A stretch of 64,000 nt of DNA from JAFGUB01 sp050305515. Lineage in GTDB: Bacteria; Campylobacterota; Campylobacteria; Campylobacterales; Sulfurimonadaceae. The notes beneath the pieces were generated by a model. It was not told the DNA's origin. It was given only the letters and a program-made list of their open reading frames with translations, and ran no database searches. A program made the position numbers and the translations under genes. Position 1 is the stretch's first letter. Every line of letters starts with the position of its first letter. The stretch covers positions 170,308 through 234,307 of the forward strand of contig JBNLFL010000008.1 of NCBI GenBank assembly GCA_050305515.1. Reading direction: 5' to 3'. This document shows, one piece after another, positions 44,264-53,429 of this stretch.

Positions 44264-45837
44264 TTCTCTAATTCTTCAAGCCGTTTTGTTAAATTATTGA
44301 TTTCTAATTTAATTTTGTCAATTTCATCAACATTGGATAATCTTTTGCTATCAAGCATTTTTTGAAGCTGTCTTTTTAAAATTGGTTCACCAATAATTGA
44401 GATGATATTTTCACAATATTCTATTTCATCTTTTGAAAGCTCTTTTTTATTTAGACGACTGATCACTTTATTAATTTTCTCTTTCGCAAACTCTCCCATA
44501 AGCCCCTCTTTCATAAAAAAGCCATGAGAAAGTAAAGTGTGGATATTTGCTCCAAAGGGGTTTATATTTATTTTATTTGTAGCATTAATACAATTTCCTG
44601 TTGCTTCATCTTTTTCTAAAAAAATTACATTTTCTTTTGGTAGGTCTGATAGGATAAATGGGGAATGTGTCGTGATTACGATATGGGCTTTTTTACCTAA
44701 AGCATTGATAATGTAAATCAACTCACTTAAAAACTTTTTTTGCCAATCAGGATGTAATGTGTTGTCGGGCTCATCTAACAAAAATAAAAAATCATTTTTA
44801 TTATAATTTACTAAGTTTACTAAAAAACTATATATTGTTTTTTCGCCATGACTTAAAGAGTTAAAACTTGCACCATTTAAAGCAAAATAATTAAATTCAA
44901 TTTCATCTTGCATTTTCCAAAAAAGCAATTCAAGATAATTTTTTCCAAAAAGACTTTCTAATTCCTCTATTTTTATTTTTCTATTTTTATTGTCTATTAA
45001 TGACTTAAATTCATTTTCCAATACGAAAGGAAGTTTATTGTTTTTTAATGTTTCTTGAACTTCACTTTTTCTAATATTCAGATAGCCCTCTTTAGGATGC
45101 AATTTCTCTGTCAAATCTATATTTTCAAACAAAGAAGCAATATCGCCGAATTGATACAATAAATAATTTAAATATTCATCACCTATATCTTTTAATGCTC
45201 TGAGTGTATCAATTATAATTCCTGAATCAGAGCTAAAGTCCCAACCTAATGCAAGTTTTATTCTTTCAATAGTCGTGTCATTGTCGTCAAAATATGTTTC
45301 TTCATAAATTAATTCAAAATCACTCAATTCATAAAAGATATAAGCCGGTTTAAAATCAAAAATATTAAAAGATAAACTATTCAATTTTAAATAGTTTTCT
45401 GTTATTAGTTTATTTGTTTCTTCTAATACGATGTAATTCACACTTGGAGTCATACGTCTTAAATATATATCGTCCATAGAATAATATAAAACTTTTTTAA
45501 AAAAAGAATCTTCTAACTTTTCTACTTCTATTGAAGTATTAATCGAAATATTTCTTGTATAAATTTTTAGTACTTCATCAAACACAATAATAAAAACTCT
45601 TTCTTTAGATATAGCACTTTTTAGAATACTACTCTTCCCACTCCCATTCTCACCCACGATAGCAGTAATATTGATATTATCACCAAAAAAGTTTTTTAAA
45701 TAAGGCTCATTAGTTTCTTCTTTATCAATAACTATTAACTCATTGTTTTCATACTTACATGTAAACCTAGGCGAAAAATTAAATCCCTGTTTTTCGATGT
45801 TTTTATACTCTTCAACCCAAAGATAAACTAACTCCAT
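44260..45837 (-). CDS. ABC/SMC-type AAA ATPase, Septu PtuA-like
   Basis: The 525-residue protein has Walker A GENGSGKSS (about residues 62-70), an ABC-type signature in LSHGEKTIYSFL, Walker B FLFLLDEPDNTLHP and an H-loop in ITTHSPF. The C-terminal 100 residues are helical and charged, ending in a coiled coil. This is the OLD/PtuA-like class of defence ATPases. The start is the ATG at 45837 with GGAG 6 nt upstream, and overlaps the small upstream gene by 10 nt; a TTG four codons earlier is less likely. It works with the HNH protein downstream. No reverse transcriptase is nearby, so it is not a retron-Septu. Confidence 0.85.
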   Translation of the reverse strand: MELVYLWVEEYKNIEKQGFNFSPRFTCKYENNELIVIDKEETNEPYLKNFFGDNINITAIVGENGSGKSSILKSAISKERVFIIVFDEVLKIYTRNISINTSIEVEKLEDSFFKKVLYYSMDDIYLRRMTPSVNYIVLEETNKLITENYLKLNSLSFNIFDFKPAYIFYELSDFELIYEETYFDDNDTTIERIKLALGWDFSSDSGIIIDTLRALKDIGDEYLNYLLYQFGDIASLFENIDLTEKLHPKEGYLNIRKSEVQETLKNNKLPFVLENEFKSLIDNKNRKIKIEELESLFGKNYLELLFWKMQDEIEFNYFALNGASFNSLSHGEKTIYSFLVNLVNYNKNDFLFLLDEPDNTLHPDWQKKFLSELIYIINALGKKAHIVITTHSPFILSDLPKENVIFLEKDEATGNCINATNKININPFGANIHTLLSHGFFMKEGLMGEFAKEKINKVISRLNKKELSKDEIEYCENIISIIGEPILKRQLQKMLDSKRLSNVDEIDKIKLEINNLTKRLEELEK

Positions 45838-46085
45838 AGCATGCTCCAATGGTACGATATACTCAGCGTTTGAGCTTTATTATTTGTTACATGTAAAGAT
45901 TCTAATACATAAAAAATCATTCTAATTACTCCATGTTCACTTGAGGTTCCATCATGCGAATATCTGTCACATAGGTTTTTTAGTTCTGTTTTGAAGTCTA
46001 AAGTATCATTGATGATAATTCCATGATTTCTCAGTAATTCGATCTCTTCTAAGTAAGTTAAATGGGGTTTGTTGTAAGAAGTCAT
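45828..46085 (-). CDS. Small helical protein, first gene of the Septu-like cassette
   Basis: An 85-residue protein of no family I recognise. It is helical, with a central RYSHDGTSSEHGVIRMIFYV segment that looks conserved in style and a Trp-rich end. It starts at the ATG at 46085 (an in-frame GTG is two codons earlier) and overlaps the ATPase gene by 10 nt, so the three proteins are likely made together. Classical Septu has only two genes; small first proteins occur in ABC-three-component style systems, so this may be the third component. A TTACATGTAA is inside (45887). The ribosome site lies in a hairpin. Confidence 0.65.
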   Translation of the reverse strand: MTSYNKPHLTYLEEIELLRNHGIIINDTLDFKTELKNLCDRYSHDGTSSEHGVIRMIFYVLESLHVTNNKAQTLSISYHWSMLWS

Positions 46086-46089
46086 AAGC

Positions 46090-46127
46090 ACTTCCCCTTT
46101 TGCACTTTTTCAAGAGGTGGGGGAAGT
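46090..46127 (-). promoter_or_regulatory. Hairpin covering the cassette's first ribosome site
   Basis: In the minus-strand mRNA, ACTTCCCC (46127-46120) can pair with GGGGAAGT (46097-46090) across a 22-nt loop: 8 Watson-Crick pairs plus a flanking U-G. The 3' arm contains the GGGGAAG ribosome site for the ATG at 46085, so folding would hide it. Confidence 0.55.
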
Positions 46128-46138
46128 ATGTTAGTGGC

Positions 46139-46144
46139 ATTATA
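46139..46144 (-). promoter_or_regulatory. Candidate -10 box of the Septu-like cassette
   Basis: TATAAT on the minus strand, within TATTATAAT, would start transcription near 46132, just ahead of the hairpin, with a leader of about 45 nt. Confidence 0.55.
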
Positions 46145-46262
46145 ATACAAAGAGCGGGTATCGGATTCTGAATATGCCATAAACACCAAGCCTAACAAAA
46201 TATATTTTGATTAATTATAGCTTGAAGCGCTTGAAATGTTGAGTTTGAAGTATGAAAAGAGT

Positions 46263-47075
46263 CTATTTTATGACGGCACCGATCTGAAGAGAGTACACCT
46301 GATCGTACGCGTCGCTATTGAGTCCCTGTGCAATATTGAACGTCATGAAAAAGCGCTCGGAGAGATTGTAGCTGTTGAACCATGAAAGGGCCTGTGTCGC
46401 TTCGACACCGTCATACACGGAGGTGCTGTATTCATAGGCAATGGCCGTGTACCACCGCTCTGTCGGGACATAACCGCCTCCAATAGAGAGGGAATCCCGG
46501 TCGCGGTAGTCCACCGTGTCGCTGTCGCCGCTAAAGGTGTGAGCATAGTAAAGAAAGAGGTTTTGTCTCTGACTTATGAAGTAACTCGAATAGAGCGAAG
46601 CCGAATAGTCGTCTTCGCCCGTTCCCGCGTACAAATCGGCATTTTCATCGATCTCTTCCGTTGCCTGCTTGGTTCCAACACCGAGTTTGACATCCCACTT
46701 CCGGGTATGAAAAACGTAGCCTGCGTCGATGTATAGGTCCCGGCTGTCACTGACGCGCTCCATGGCATTGAGCAGCGTGTAATTGTTGTTTGAGATGGAA
46801 ATATCCCAATTTTCATATCTGTAATTCAGAAAGAAGTTCAGTGAATTTGTCTGCGAGTAGGTGTCATCGACACTGATATCACTCCCTACTTTGAGTGTCA
46901 GCACTCCAAAATAACTCGGACGCAGTGTACATCCGTACGCATCGACGTATGCATCAAACGGAGTGTCCGGGCAGCGGTCGAACGCATCTTCGACACCGTC
47001 AATGTCGTAATCCTGATACGCAAACCCCAACGACGCGAAAAGAAACAGAAACATAAGAAGTTTAAGACTTGGCAT
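46263..47075 (-). CDS. Outer membrane beta-barrel protein with a calcium-type N-terminal motif
   Basis: A 270-residue protein. A signal peptide (cleavage near FAYQDY) is followed at once by a thrombospondin type-3-like motif (DYDIDGVEDAFDRCPDTP, with another Cys in YGCTL), then about 220 residues of alternating strands rich in Tyr, Ser and Asp. A GAVIK end follows rather than a terminal Phe. It is likely an outer membrane barrel with a small Ca-binding periplasmic part. The start is the ATG at 47075, 7 nt after AAGGGGG; earlier ATGs lack a site. Function unknown. Confidence 0.75.
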   Translation of the reverse strand: MPSLKLLMFLFLFASLGFAYQDYDIDGVEDAFDRCPDTPFDAYVDAYGCTLRPSYFGVLTLKVGSDISVDDTYSQTNSLNFFLNYRYENWDISISNNNYTLLNAMERVSDSRDLYIDAGYVFHTRKWDVKLGVGTKQATEEIDENADLYAGTGEDDYSASLYSSYFISQRQNLFLYYAHTFSGDSDTVDYRDRDSLSIGGGYVPTERWYTAIAYEYSTSVYDGVEATQALSWFNSYNLSERFFMTFNIAQGLNSDAYDQVYSLQIGAVIK

Positions 47076-47174
47076 GGTAGCCCCCTTCATCGCTTTACAC
47101 TGAAAAAACCTTCGATTTTCACTGTAGAGCAATAAGGCGCTTCGGGCTTTTGAAATACCCGAAGCCGTCTTGCT

Positions 47175-47528
47175 TTAGTGTTTTCCGCCTTTATTGCCAC
47201 CCTGAGACATACTGCCGGCACCCGAACCGTCTTGTAATCGCTGTTTAATGCCCTGCCCCTGATTGTTGTTGCCGCGGTTCATACTGCCTATGCCGGTGCC
47301 GTCCTGAGCACCGACAGGACCGGCTGCACGACGCTCTGCCAGATAGGTGGCACGCTCTTCAGGTGTCATGTCCTGCAGGCGGCTTTGCATCTCTGCACGG
47401 AAATCATCGCGCTCTTCCACCGCCACCGTTCCCCGCATTGCTTCGAGTTCTTCAAGCGTATACTGGGAAAAATCTGCTGCCATCAAGCTCATCGCAGCTA
47501 AACTGAGAGCTATCACTAACCGTTTCAT
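47175..47528 (-). CDS. DUF1104-like small exported protein
   Basis: The 117-residue protein has a signal peptide (cleavage near LMAADF, residue 19). The first mature part (DFSQYTLEELEAMRGTVAVEERDDFRAEMQSRLQDM) follows the DUF1104 pattern, a Campylobacterota-specific family. The tail is rich in Gly, Gln and Asn with two GSxS/GIGSMxRG-type segments. The start is the ATG at 47528, with AAGGA 7 nt upstream. Function unknown. Confidence 0.75.
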   Translation of the reverse strand: MKRLVIALSLAAMSLMAADFSQYTLEELEAMRGTVAVEERDDFRAEMQSRLQDMTPEERATYLAERRAAGPVGAQDGTGIGSMNRGNNNQGQGIKQRLQDGSGAGSMSQGGNKGGKH

Positions 47529-47603
47529 GATGTATCCTTTTTTCTTGATATTCAAAACTATAACTCAGAAACATTAGCGGTGTGTTAGCGGTTTGATAAC
47601 GTC

Positions 47604-47613
47604 TTACATGTAA
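47604..47613. repeat. TTACATGTAA after the 1200-residue protein gene
   Basis: An exact copy six bases downstream of the minus-strand giant-protein stop (stop codon 47620-47622), in the gap before the DUF1104-like gene. Confidence 0.9.
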
Positions 47614-47619
47614 CCCGCA

Positions 47620-50600
47620 TCAGGCACGGTGGCGTCTCTTCATAAAGAGTGATGCACTCACAAGGAAAAGCAGCAGCAACAAGACTTTGGCGCTGTTAGA
47701 CAGTGGCACCGATACTGTCGCTGTTCTGGCTCCCGGTGCTCCCGGATCGGTAATCACTCCGTTGACGTTTCCGTCGCTGTCAAATGCATCTCCGTCGGTG
47801 AGGGTGAAGCTGATCTTTGTCATTGTGCCTTCATGGTTTATCGAAGTGGCAATGTTATGCCAGTTCCCGCTATTGTCTTTTTTCCAGTAGCCGTTGATGT
47901 TTTCATCATACGGAACATAGAGTTCAATAGCAACGCTATCTCCCGGCGTGACGCCGTTGATCTGAAACGTGATAAAGCCGTAAGGGAAGGAGACATCATC
48001 CGGTGCATCTGCGGGAGATGTCTGAATGTTCAGACCGCTTTGGCTGTAATGCTGTACATTGCTCAAGACAAGCCATCCGTTTGTTCCCTGCACTGCGGAG
48101 ACATAGGCTTGCATGTAATCTTCGGTATTATCTCCGTTACCATCGCCGTAGCCGTTCTCATTTGGGTTGGGAACGCTCTGTTCTATGGTGTCGTTTATGC
48201 CGTCGCCGTCGGTATCGTCAGGAGCGGCAACCGAAGAGCTGCTCGAAGAGATGGAAGCGACTGACGAAGAACTGCTTGAACTGCTACTTGTGGGTGTTGA
48301 TGAGAGACTTGAACTACTGGAGCTTGACACCGCTGAAGAGAGGCTGGATGAACTTGATGAAACCACAACCGCCGACGAGCTCGATGAACTGCTGCTTGCC
48401 GTGCTTGAAACGGCACTGCTGCTTGAGCTTGTTGCGACACTTGCGATATTGAGATTAAAGCTGCTGTTGGTGTCGCTTCCGGTTCCGTCCATGGCATTGA
48501 CGGTGATCACTGCGCTTCCCACGGCATTGGGTTTGGGTGTTATAGACAGCCGATTCCCGAGCTGGTAGAGACGAAGCCTGCCGCCGGTTACTATGCCATT
48601 ATTCCACGGTCCGCCGACGGCAAGCGTCAGAGCGTCCGCACTTAAAAGAATAAAGCTGCCGCTTTGCTCCCCTGCCGCTTCCCCGTCAATATCCGCACCT
48701 ACCTGTGTCCAGACGCCCGCAATGTTTTTATAGACACGGACATGACCGCTGGCATTTCCGTTACCGTCATTATAGGGCGCGCCGATGGCAACGCTCAAAC
48801 CGTCCGCACTTAACGCAACCGAGCTGCCGCTATAATCATAGGCCGCTTCCCCGTCGATATCCGCACCTACCCGTGTCCAGACGCCCGCAATATTTTTATA
48901 GACGCGTACATGGCCGCTGGAGATACCGTTGCCGCTGTTCCCGGTCGCGCCGATGGCGACGGCTGAACCGTCCGCATTTAAAGCGACGGAACTGCCGCTG
49001 CCGTCACCTGCCGCTTCTCCGTCAATATCCGTGCCCACCTGTGTCCATGTGCCTGCACTGTTTTTATAGATGCGGACATGGCCGCTGGCATTGCCGTTCC
49101 CGTCATTTCCGGATGCTCCGATGGCGAGGGTAAAACCATCCGCGCTTAACGAGACCGAAACGCCGCTGATGTCATTCGCCGCTTCCCCGTCGATATCTGC
49201 ACCCACCTGCGTCCAGACGCCAAGATTGAAATGATAGACGCGGACATGGCCGCTGTCTGCGCCGTTTGCGTCATTTCCGGGCGCTCCGATAGCAAGCGTC
49301 AAACCACTGGCGCTTAACGCGACGGAAGTACCGCTCTGATCGGTCGCCGTTTCTCCGTTGATAGCCACACCCAGTTGCGTCCATACCCCTGCATTGTTTT
49401 TATAAATACGCACCTGACCGCTCTCTTCACCGTTTGTATTGTCAAAAGGCGTCCCGATGGCAATGGTAGAGCCGTCTGCTCTGAAAGCGACCGAGGTGTC
49501 ATTGAGGTCAATGGCCGCTTCTACATTGATGTCCGTACCGTCTTTCGTCCAAAGCTGCGTCATTTGCACTGTTGCAAGGTTGGCATCGCTGATCGTCTGC
49601 GAAAGAAAGAGCGTGTCGTTATCTCCGTCGGTGGCATTGACATCGACCGTAAACGCTACGGCGTTTATCGTCACGTTCTGATCGGGAATCGGAATGATTG
49701 CGGGAGCATCCGCTACATTGTCCACATTGAGATTAAAAGTCGTATTGGTTTCGCTCCCCGTGCCATCCATTGCATTTAGAGTGACAACCGCCGATCCCTT
49801 TGCGTCTGCTTTTGGAGTAATAGAGAGAACACGATTTAATTGGTAGATACGGGTATGACCGCTATTGACGCCATTTCCGTCATTACGAAACGCTCCGGCA
49901 GCAAGTGTCAATCCATTCGCACTTAAAGCGACCGCGTAGCCACTGTAGTCACCTGCCGCTTCTCCGTCAATATCGGTGCCCAATTGTATCCATGTCCCCG
50001 CGTTGTATTGATAGACGCGGGTTTGGCCGCTGTCTGTGCCATTTCCATTATTAAAAAAGGCTCCGATAGCGACGGTGAGACCATCATGGCTTAACGCGAC
50101 GGATCGTCCACTATAATCACTTGACGCTTCCCCGTTAATGCCTGCACCCAGTTGCGTCCAGACGCCCGCAATGTTTTTAAAAATACGAACCTGACCGCTG
50201 TCTGTGCCGTTGTCGTCATTGTTATAGGCTCCGATGGCCACGATGGAACCGTCTGCGCTTATGGAAACGGAAACGCCGTTCCGGTCGCCTGCCGCTTTTC
50301 CGTTAATATCCGCACCTATTTGTGTCCATATCCCCGCGATATTTTTATAAATGCGGACCTGACCGCTGTAGGCACCGTTATCGCTATTTAAAATCGCTCC
50401 GATGGCAACCGTTGAACCGTCTGCGCTTAACGATACGGAAGCGCCGCTTTGGTTATTTGCCGCTTTTCCGTCAATATCCGTACCCACCTGAGTCCAGACT
50501 CCTGCAAGGTTTGTATAGATACGGACATGGCCGCTGTCGACGCCATTGCCATCATTATAGGCTGCTCCGATGGCAACCGTTGCGCCGTCCGCGCTTAAGG

Positions 50601-51222
50601 AAACAGACGTGCCGCTTTTATCATTTATTGCTTCTCCGTCGATATCCGCACCGACTTGAATCCAAGTACCTGAATCGTAATGATAGATGCGAACCTGACC
50701 GCTGTCTGCGCCATTGCCGTCATTATTGGGTGCTCCGATGGCAAGGGTTAGGCCATCCGCGCTTAAAGCGACCGCGTCACCGCTGTTGTCGCCCGCCGCT
50801 TCGCCGTTAATGTCCGTCCATACGCCTGTAGCATACTGATAGACCCGGACGTGACCGCTGTCAATGCCGTTGCCGTCATTCAAACGCGCTCCGACGGCGA
50901 GTGTCAGACCATCCGCACTCAAAGCGACACAACGGCCGCTGTTATCCCCGGCTGCTTCCCCGTCAAGATCCGCACCCCACTGGGACCAGTAGTTTATTAT
51001 TGAGAGTGTCGCAATGTTCGCGTCGCTGATCGTTTGCGAGAGAAGGAGCGTGTCACCGTCTGCGTCTGTTACTTGTAAATCAACCGTAAAGGTTTCCAAA
51101 CTATCGCGTACGGTTTGATCCGGTAGGGGACCAAGCAGAGGCTCTGCGGCAGATAAAAGCTGGGCGATTACCAGAGATGTTGCCCCTATCAACAGTTTCA
51201 ACATGGTTTTTTTTAGCTTCAT
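47620..51222 (-). CDS. Giant FG-GAP-like repeat surface protein with C-terminal sorting-like tail
   Basis: A 1200-residue exported protein. Signal peptide (about 1-26); a strand-rich cadherin-like segment; seven FG-GAP-like repeats of about 50 residues (each with SADGLTLAIGAPxNDGNG and GHVRVY... and a DIDGEA turn); another cadherin-like domain (DAPAIIPIPDQNVTI); six more repeats; a Ser-rich linker; an Asp-rich Ca-type turn (DDTDGDGINDTIEQ); and a choice-of-anchor U-type domain. The end is VPLSNSAK, a hydrophobic helix and KRRHRA, which resembles a CTERM-type sorting signal. It is probably a surface adhesin. The start is the ATG at 51222 with GGAAG upstream. Confidence 0.85.
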   Translation of the reverse strand: MKLKKTMLKLLIGATSLVIAQLLSAAEPLLGPLPDQTVRDSLETFTVDLQVTDADGDTLLLSQTISDANIATLSIINYWSQWGADLDGEAAGDNSGRCVALSADGLTLAVGARLNDGNGIDSGHVRVYQYATGVWTDINGEAAGDNSGDAVALSADGLTLAIGAPNNDGNGADSGQVRIYHYDSGTWIQVGADIDGEAINDKSGTSVSLSADGATVAIGAAYNDGNGVDSGHVRIYTNLAGVWTQVGTDIDGKAANNQSGASVSLSADGSTVAIGAILNSDNGAYSGQVRIYKNIAGIWTQIGADINGKAAGDRNGVSVSISADGSIVAIGAYNNDDNGTDSGQVRIFKNIAGVWTQLGAGINGEASSDYSGRSVALSHDGLTVAIGAFFNNGNGTDSGQTRVYQYNAGTWIQLGTDIDGEAAGDYSGYAVALSANGLTLAAGAFRNDGNGVNSGHTRIYQLNRVLSITPKADAKGSAVVTLNAMDGTGSETNTTFNLNVDNVADAPAIIPIPDQNVTINAVAFTVDVNATDGDNDTLFLSQTISDANLATVQMTQLWTKDGTDINVEAAIDLNDTSVAFRADGSTIAIGTPFDNTNGEESGQVRIYKNNAGVWTQLGVAINGETATDQSGTSVALSASGLTLAIGAPGNDANGADSGHVRVYHFNLGVWTQVGADIDGEAANDISGVSVSLSADGFTLAIGASGNDGNGNASGHVRIYKNSAGTWTQVGTDIDGEAAGDGSGSSVALNADGSAVAIGATGNSGNGISSGHVRVYKNIAGVWTRVGADIDGEAAYDYSGSSVALSADGLSVAIGAPYNDGNGNASGHVRVYKNIAGVWTQVGADIDGEAAGEQSGSFILLSADALTLAVGGPWNNGIVTGGRLRLYQLGNRLSITPKPNAVGSAVITVNAMDGTGSDTNSSFNLNIASVATSSSSSAVSSTASSSSSSSSAVVVSSSSSSLSSAVSSSSSSSLSSTPTSSSSSSSSSVASISSSSSSVAAPDDTDGDGINDTIEQSVPNPNENGYGDGNGDNTEDYMQAYVSAVQGTNGWLVLSNVQHYSQSGLNIQTSPADAPDDVSFPYGFITFQINGVTPGDSVAIELYVPYDENINGYWKKDNSGNWHNIATSINHEGTMTKISFTLTDGDAFDSDGNVNGVITDPGAPGARTATVSVPLSNSAKVLLLLLFLVSASLFMKRRHRA

Positions 51223-51355
51223 GATTTCAGCTTCCTTCCGGTTATTTGTGTTTTCCGAAATAGTAAGGAAACAAGATTGTTCAAATGTATCATTTTTTAT
51301 AATAGTTAGAAATGGGGTACAATCCTGCAGCTAAAAACAAAAAAAGTGAACAATT

Positions 51356-52063
51356 ATGAAAATGGAGAATTTGAGTACATTGTTGTGCGAAACGATGAAA
51401 TTAAAAGTTCTCTACGTGGAAGATGACAAAGAGACGCGAAAGCATACAGTGAAGATGCTGCATAACTTTTTTTCCGACATCGCTGTCGAGACCAACGGTT
51501 CAGAGGGTTTTAAAGCTTTTCAAAACGGAAACTACGATGTCATCTTTACAGATATCAATATGCCGACGATGGACGGCATGGAGATGCTGCAAAATATCCG
51601 CAACACAAATACGCAGATACCGATCATCATCTTTTCGGCATACGATGATACGGAGTATTTTTTAAAAAGTATCAGGCACGGCGTCGATGGCTATCTGCTC
51701 AAACCGTTTCATTATAAAGATATTGAAGAGGTGATGTTCAAGATTCTGGAGAAAACCTCTCATACCAAAGAGAAGCACCGCATAATGCACCTTATGGCGC
51801 CGTTTTACTGGGATATTACGGATGAAGTGTTATACAAAGGCCCGTCGCAGATAAAACTGACGAAAAGCGAACTGGCACTTTTCAGACTGCTCACGTCAAA
51901 AAGTCATACGGTCTATGCTCCCGTCGATATTGAACTTTATGTCTTCGATGACGATACGAGTGATGTCAGAAGAGTCAGGAACCTTCTCTCGCGGCTCAAA
52001 AACAAACTGCAATGCGAACTGATCGAGTCCATCTACGCAGAGGGCTATCGGCTGAAACAATGA
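51356..52063 (+). CDS. Response regulator with OmpR-type output domain
   Basis: The 235-residue protein has a receiver domain (about 15-130) with phospho-acceptor Asp66 in YDVIFTDINMP, the conserved Lys in YLLKPF, and a C-terminal winged helix (about 150-235) of the OmpR kind. The linker and output domain are shorter and more divergent than in typical OmpR members. The kinase gene starts within its stop codon (ATGA), so they are a cognate pair. The ATG at 51356 lacks a strong ribosome site; a TACAAT lies 33 nt upstream. Confidence 0.9.
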   Translation: MKMENLSTLLCETMKLKVLYVEDDKETRKHTVKMLHNFFSDIAVETNGSEGFKAFQNGNYDVIFTDINMPTMDGMEMLQNIRNTNTQIPIIIFSAYDDTEYFLKSIRHGVDGYLLKPFHYKDIEEVMFKILEKTSHTKEKHRIMHLMAPFYWDITDEVLYKGPSQIKLTKSELALFRLLTSKSHTVYAPVDIELYVFDDDTSDVRRVRNLLSRLKNKLQCELIESIYAEGYRLKQ

Positions 52064-53361
52064 GCCATCTTTCCCTTGCAGACATGTTCTATATGGCCGT
52101 TATCGTCACTCTTCTGCTCTGGATTGTAAAGCTCAGAAATGAGAACTCCGGAAGAGAAGCCATCGAACGGGAACTGACCCTCACCAAAGAGAAGTTCAGA
52201 AGCCTCTTTGAACACGCACCCATCTTTGTAGATGCATTCGATAAAAACGGAAAATTTACCCTCTGGAACAAAGAGTGCGAAAGGGTATTTGGATGGAGCA
52301 TTGAAGAGCTCAACAATGCCGAAAATCCCGTAGCACTTTTCTATCCGAAACAGGAAGATCAGCAAAGAATGCTTGACGGTCTGCATAAGACGGGCGATTA
52401 CACGTTTCAGGAGTGGCGACCCCTGATTAAAAGCGGCGAGCAGTTAATCACCATGTGGGCCGTCATTCCCCTGCCAAATGAAGAGAATCTTGCCATTGGA
52501 TACGACATCACGGCACAGAGAAAAGCGCAAAGCGAACTCAAGGACAAAGCAGAACAGCTCAGTGACGCCAAAGAGAAGTTGACAAAATTAAATAACTCTC
52601 TTGAAGAACGCGTCGCCATGGAGATCGAGAAGAACAGGCAGCATCAGAAGCTTATGATCCAGCAGTCACGGCATGCCCAAATGGGCGAAATTATCAGTAT
52701 GATCGCACATCAGTGGCGGCATCCGCTGAACAATCTTTCGCTGATTATTCAGGACGCCGTTTTTCAATACCGTATGAACCGCTTCGATGACAAGATCATG
52801 GCACGACTCGATACTGAAAGCTCGAAGCAGATCCGGCAGATGTCAACGACCATTACCGATTTCAGGAATTTCTTTAAACCGGAAAAGGATGATATCCTGT
52901 TTAATGTGGCCGACGCGCTCCATCAGGCCGTGGATATCATCAAACCCGTTCTCGATGCCAATGGAATCAAACTCACGACGGCGTTTCAGGAAAATCTTCA
53001 GATGCTTGGATACCCTACGGAACTCGGGCAATCCATCGTCAATCTGCTCTCAAATGCCAAAGATGCTCTTGTGGAGAACAATCCGGATAACAAGTGCGTA
53101 ACACTCTCGCTGCATGCTCATGAAAATACGATCGTCATCGTTGTCAAGGACAATGCCGGAGGTGTTTCAAAAGAGATTATCGAGAAAATCTTTGACCCCT
53201 ATTTTTCAACGAAGTCAGACAAACACGGCACCGGACTTGGCCTTTATATTACAAAAATCATAGTTGAAGATCACATGAAAGGAACGTTTTCGGTGATGAA
53301 TGACGACACAGGTGCGGTCTTTACGCTATCAATACCGCAGCGGCACGCTTTTGTAGCTTAA
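52060..53361 (+). CDS. Sensor histidine kinase, PAS-type, Campylobacterota H-box
   Basis: The 433-residue protein has one N-terminal membrane helix (about 8-25), a PAS domain (about 48-165), a coiled coil, an H-box IAHQWRHPLNNLSLIIQDA with phospho-His217, and a HATPase domain with SNAKDALVENN and the GTGLGLYITKIIVEDHM box. The HQWRxPL H-box is characteristic of Campylobacterota kinases. There is no large periplasmic sensor, so it likely senses through the PAS domain. Coupled to the response regulator by a 4-nt overlap. Confidence 0.92.
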   Translation: MSHLSLADMFYMAVIVTLLLWIVKLRNENSGREAIERELTLTKEKFRSLFEHAPIFVDAFDKNGKFTLWNKECERVFGWSIEELNNAENPVALFYPKQEDQQRMLDGLHKTGDYTFQEWRPLIKSGEQLITMWAVIPLPNEENLAIGYDITAQRKAQSELKDKAEQLSDAKEKLTKLNNSLEERVAMEIEKNRQHQKLMIQQSRHAQMGEIISMIAHQWRHPLNNLSLIIQDAVFQYRMNRFDDKIMARLDTESSKQIRQMSTTITDFRNFFKPEKDDILFNVADALHQAVDIIKPVLDANGIKLTTAFQENLQMLGYPTELGQSIVNLLSNAKDALVENNPDNKCVTLSLHAHENTIVIVVKDNAGGVSKEIIEKIFDPYFSTKSDKHGTGLGLYITKIIVEDHMKGTFSVMNDDTGAVFTLSIPQRHAFVA

Positions 53362-53429
53362 ACCGCTCGAAAAACGGATGCGTTTTTTGGCATACTATCG
53401 CTTTGTTAGCATGACGATACGGGAGCATT

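Noticed and set aside
43361..46091. Retron-type Septu system
   Set aside because: No reverse transcriptase gene or retron-like noncoding RNA stem is seen next to the ATPase and HNH genes.
43049..46262. Mobile element carrying the Septu-like cassette
   Set aside because: The AT-rich block suggests transfer, but I found no integrase, transposase, tRNA target or flanking direct repeat.
7208..47613. The intergenic TTACATGTAA copies as transcription terminators
   Set aside because: The palindrome has no loop, lacks a following T-run at most sites, and also occurs within coding regions and at a ribosome site.
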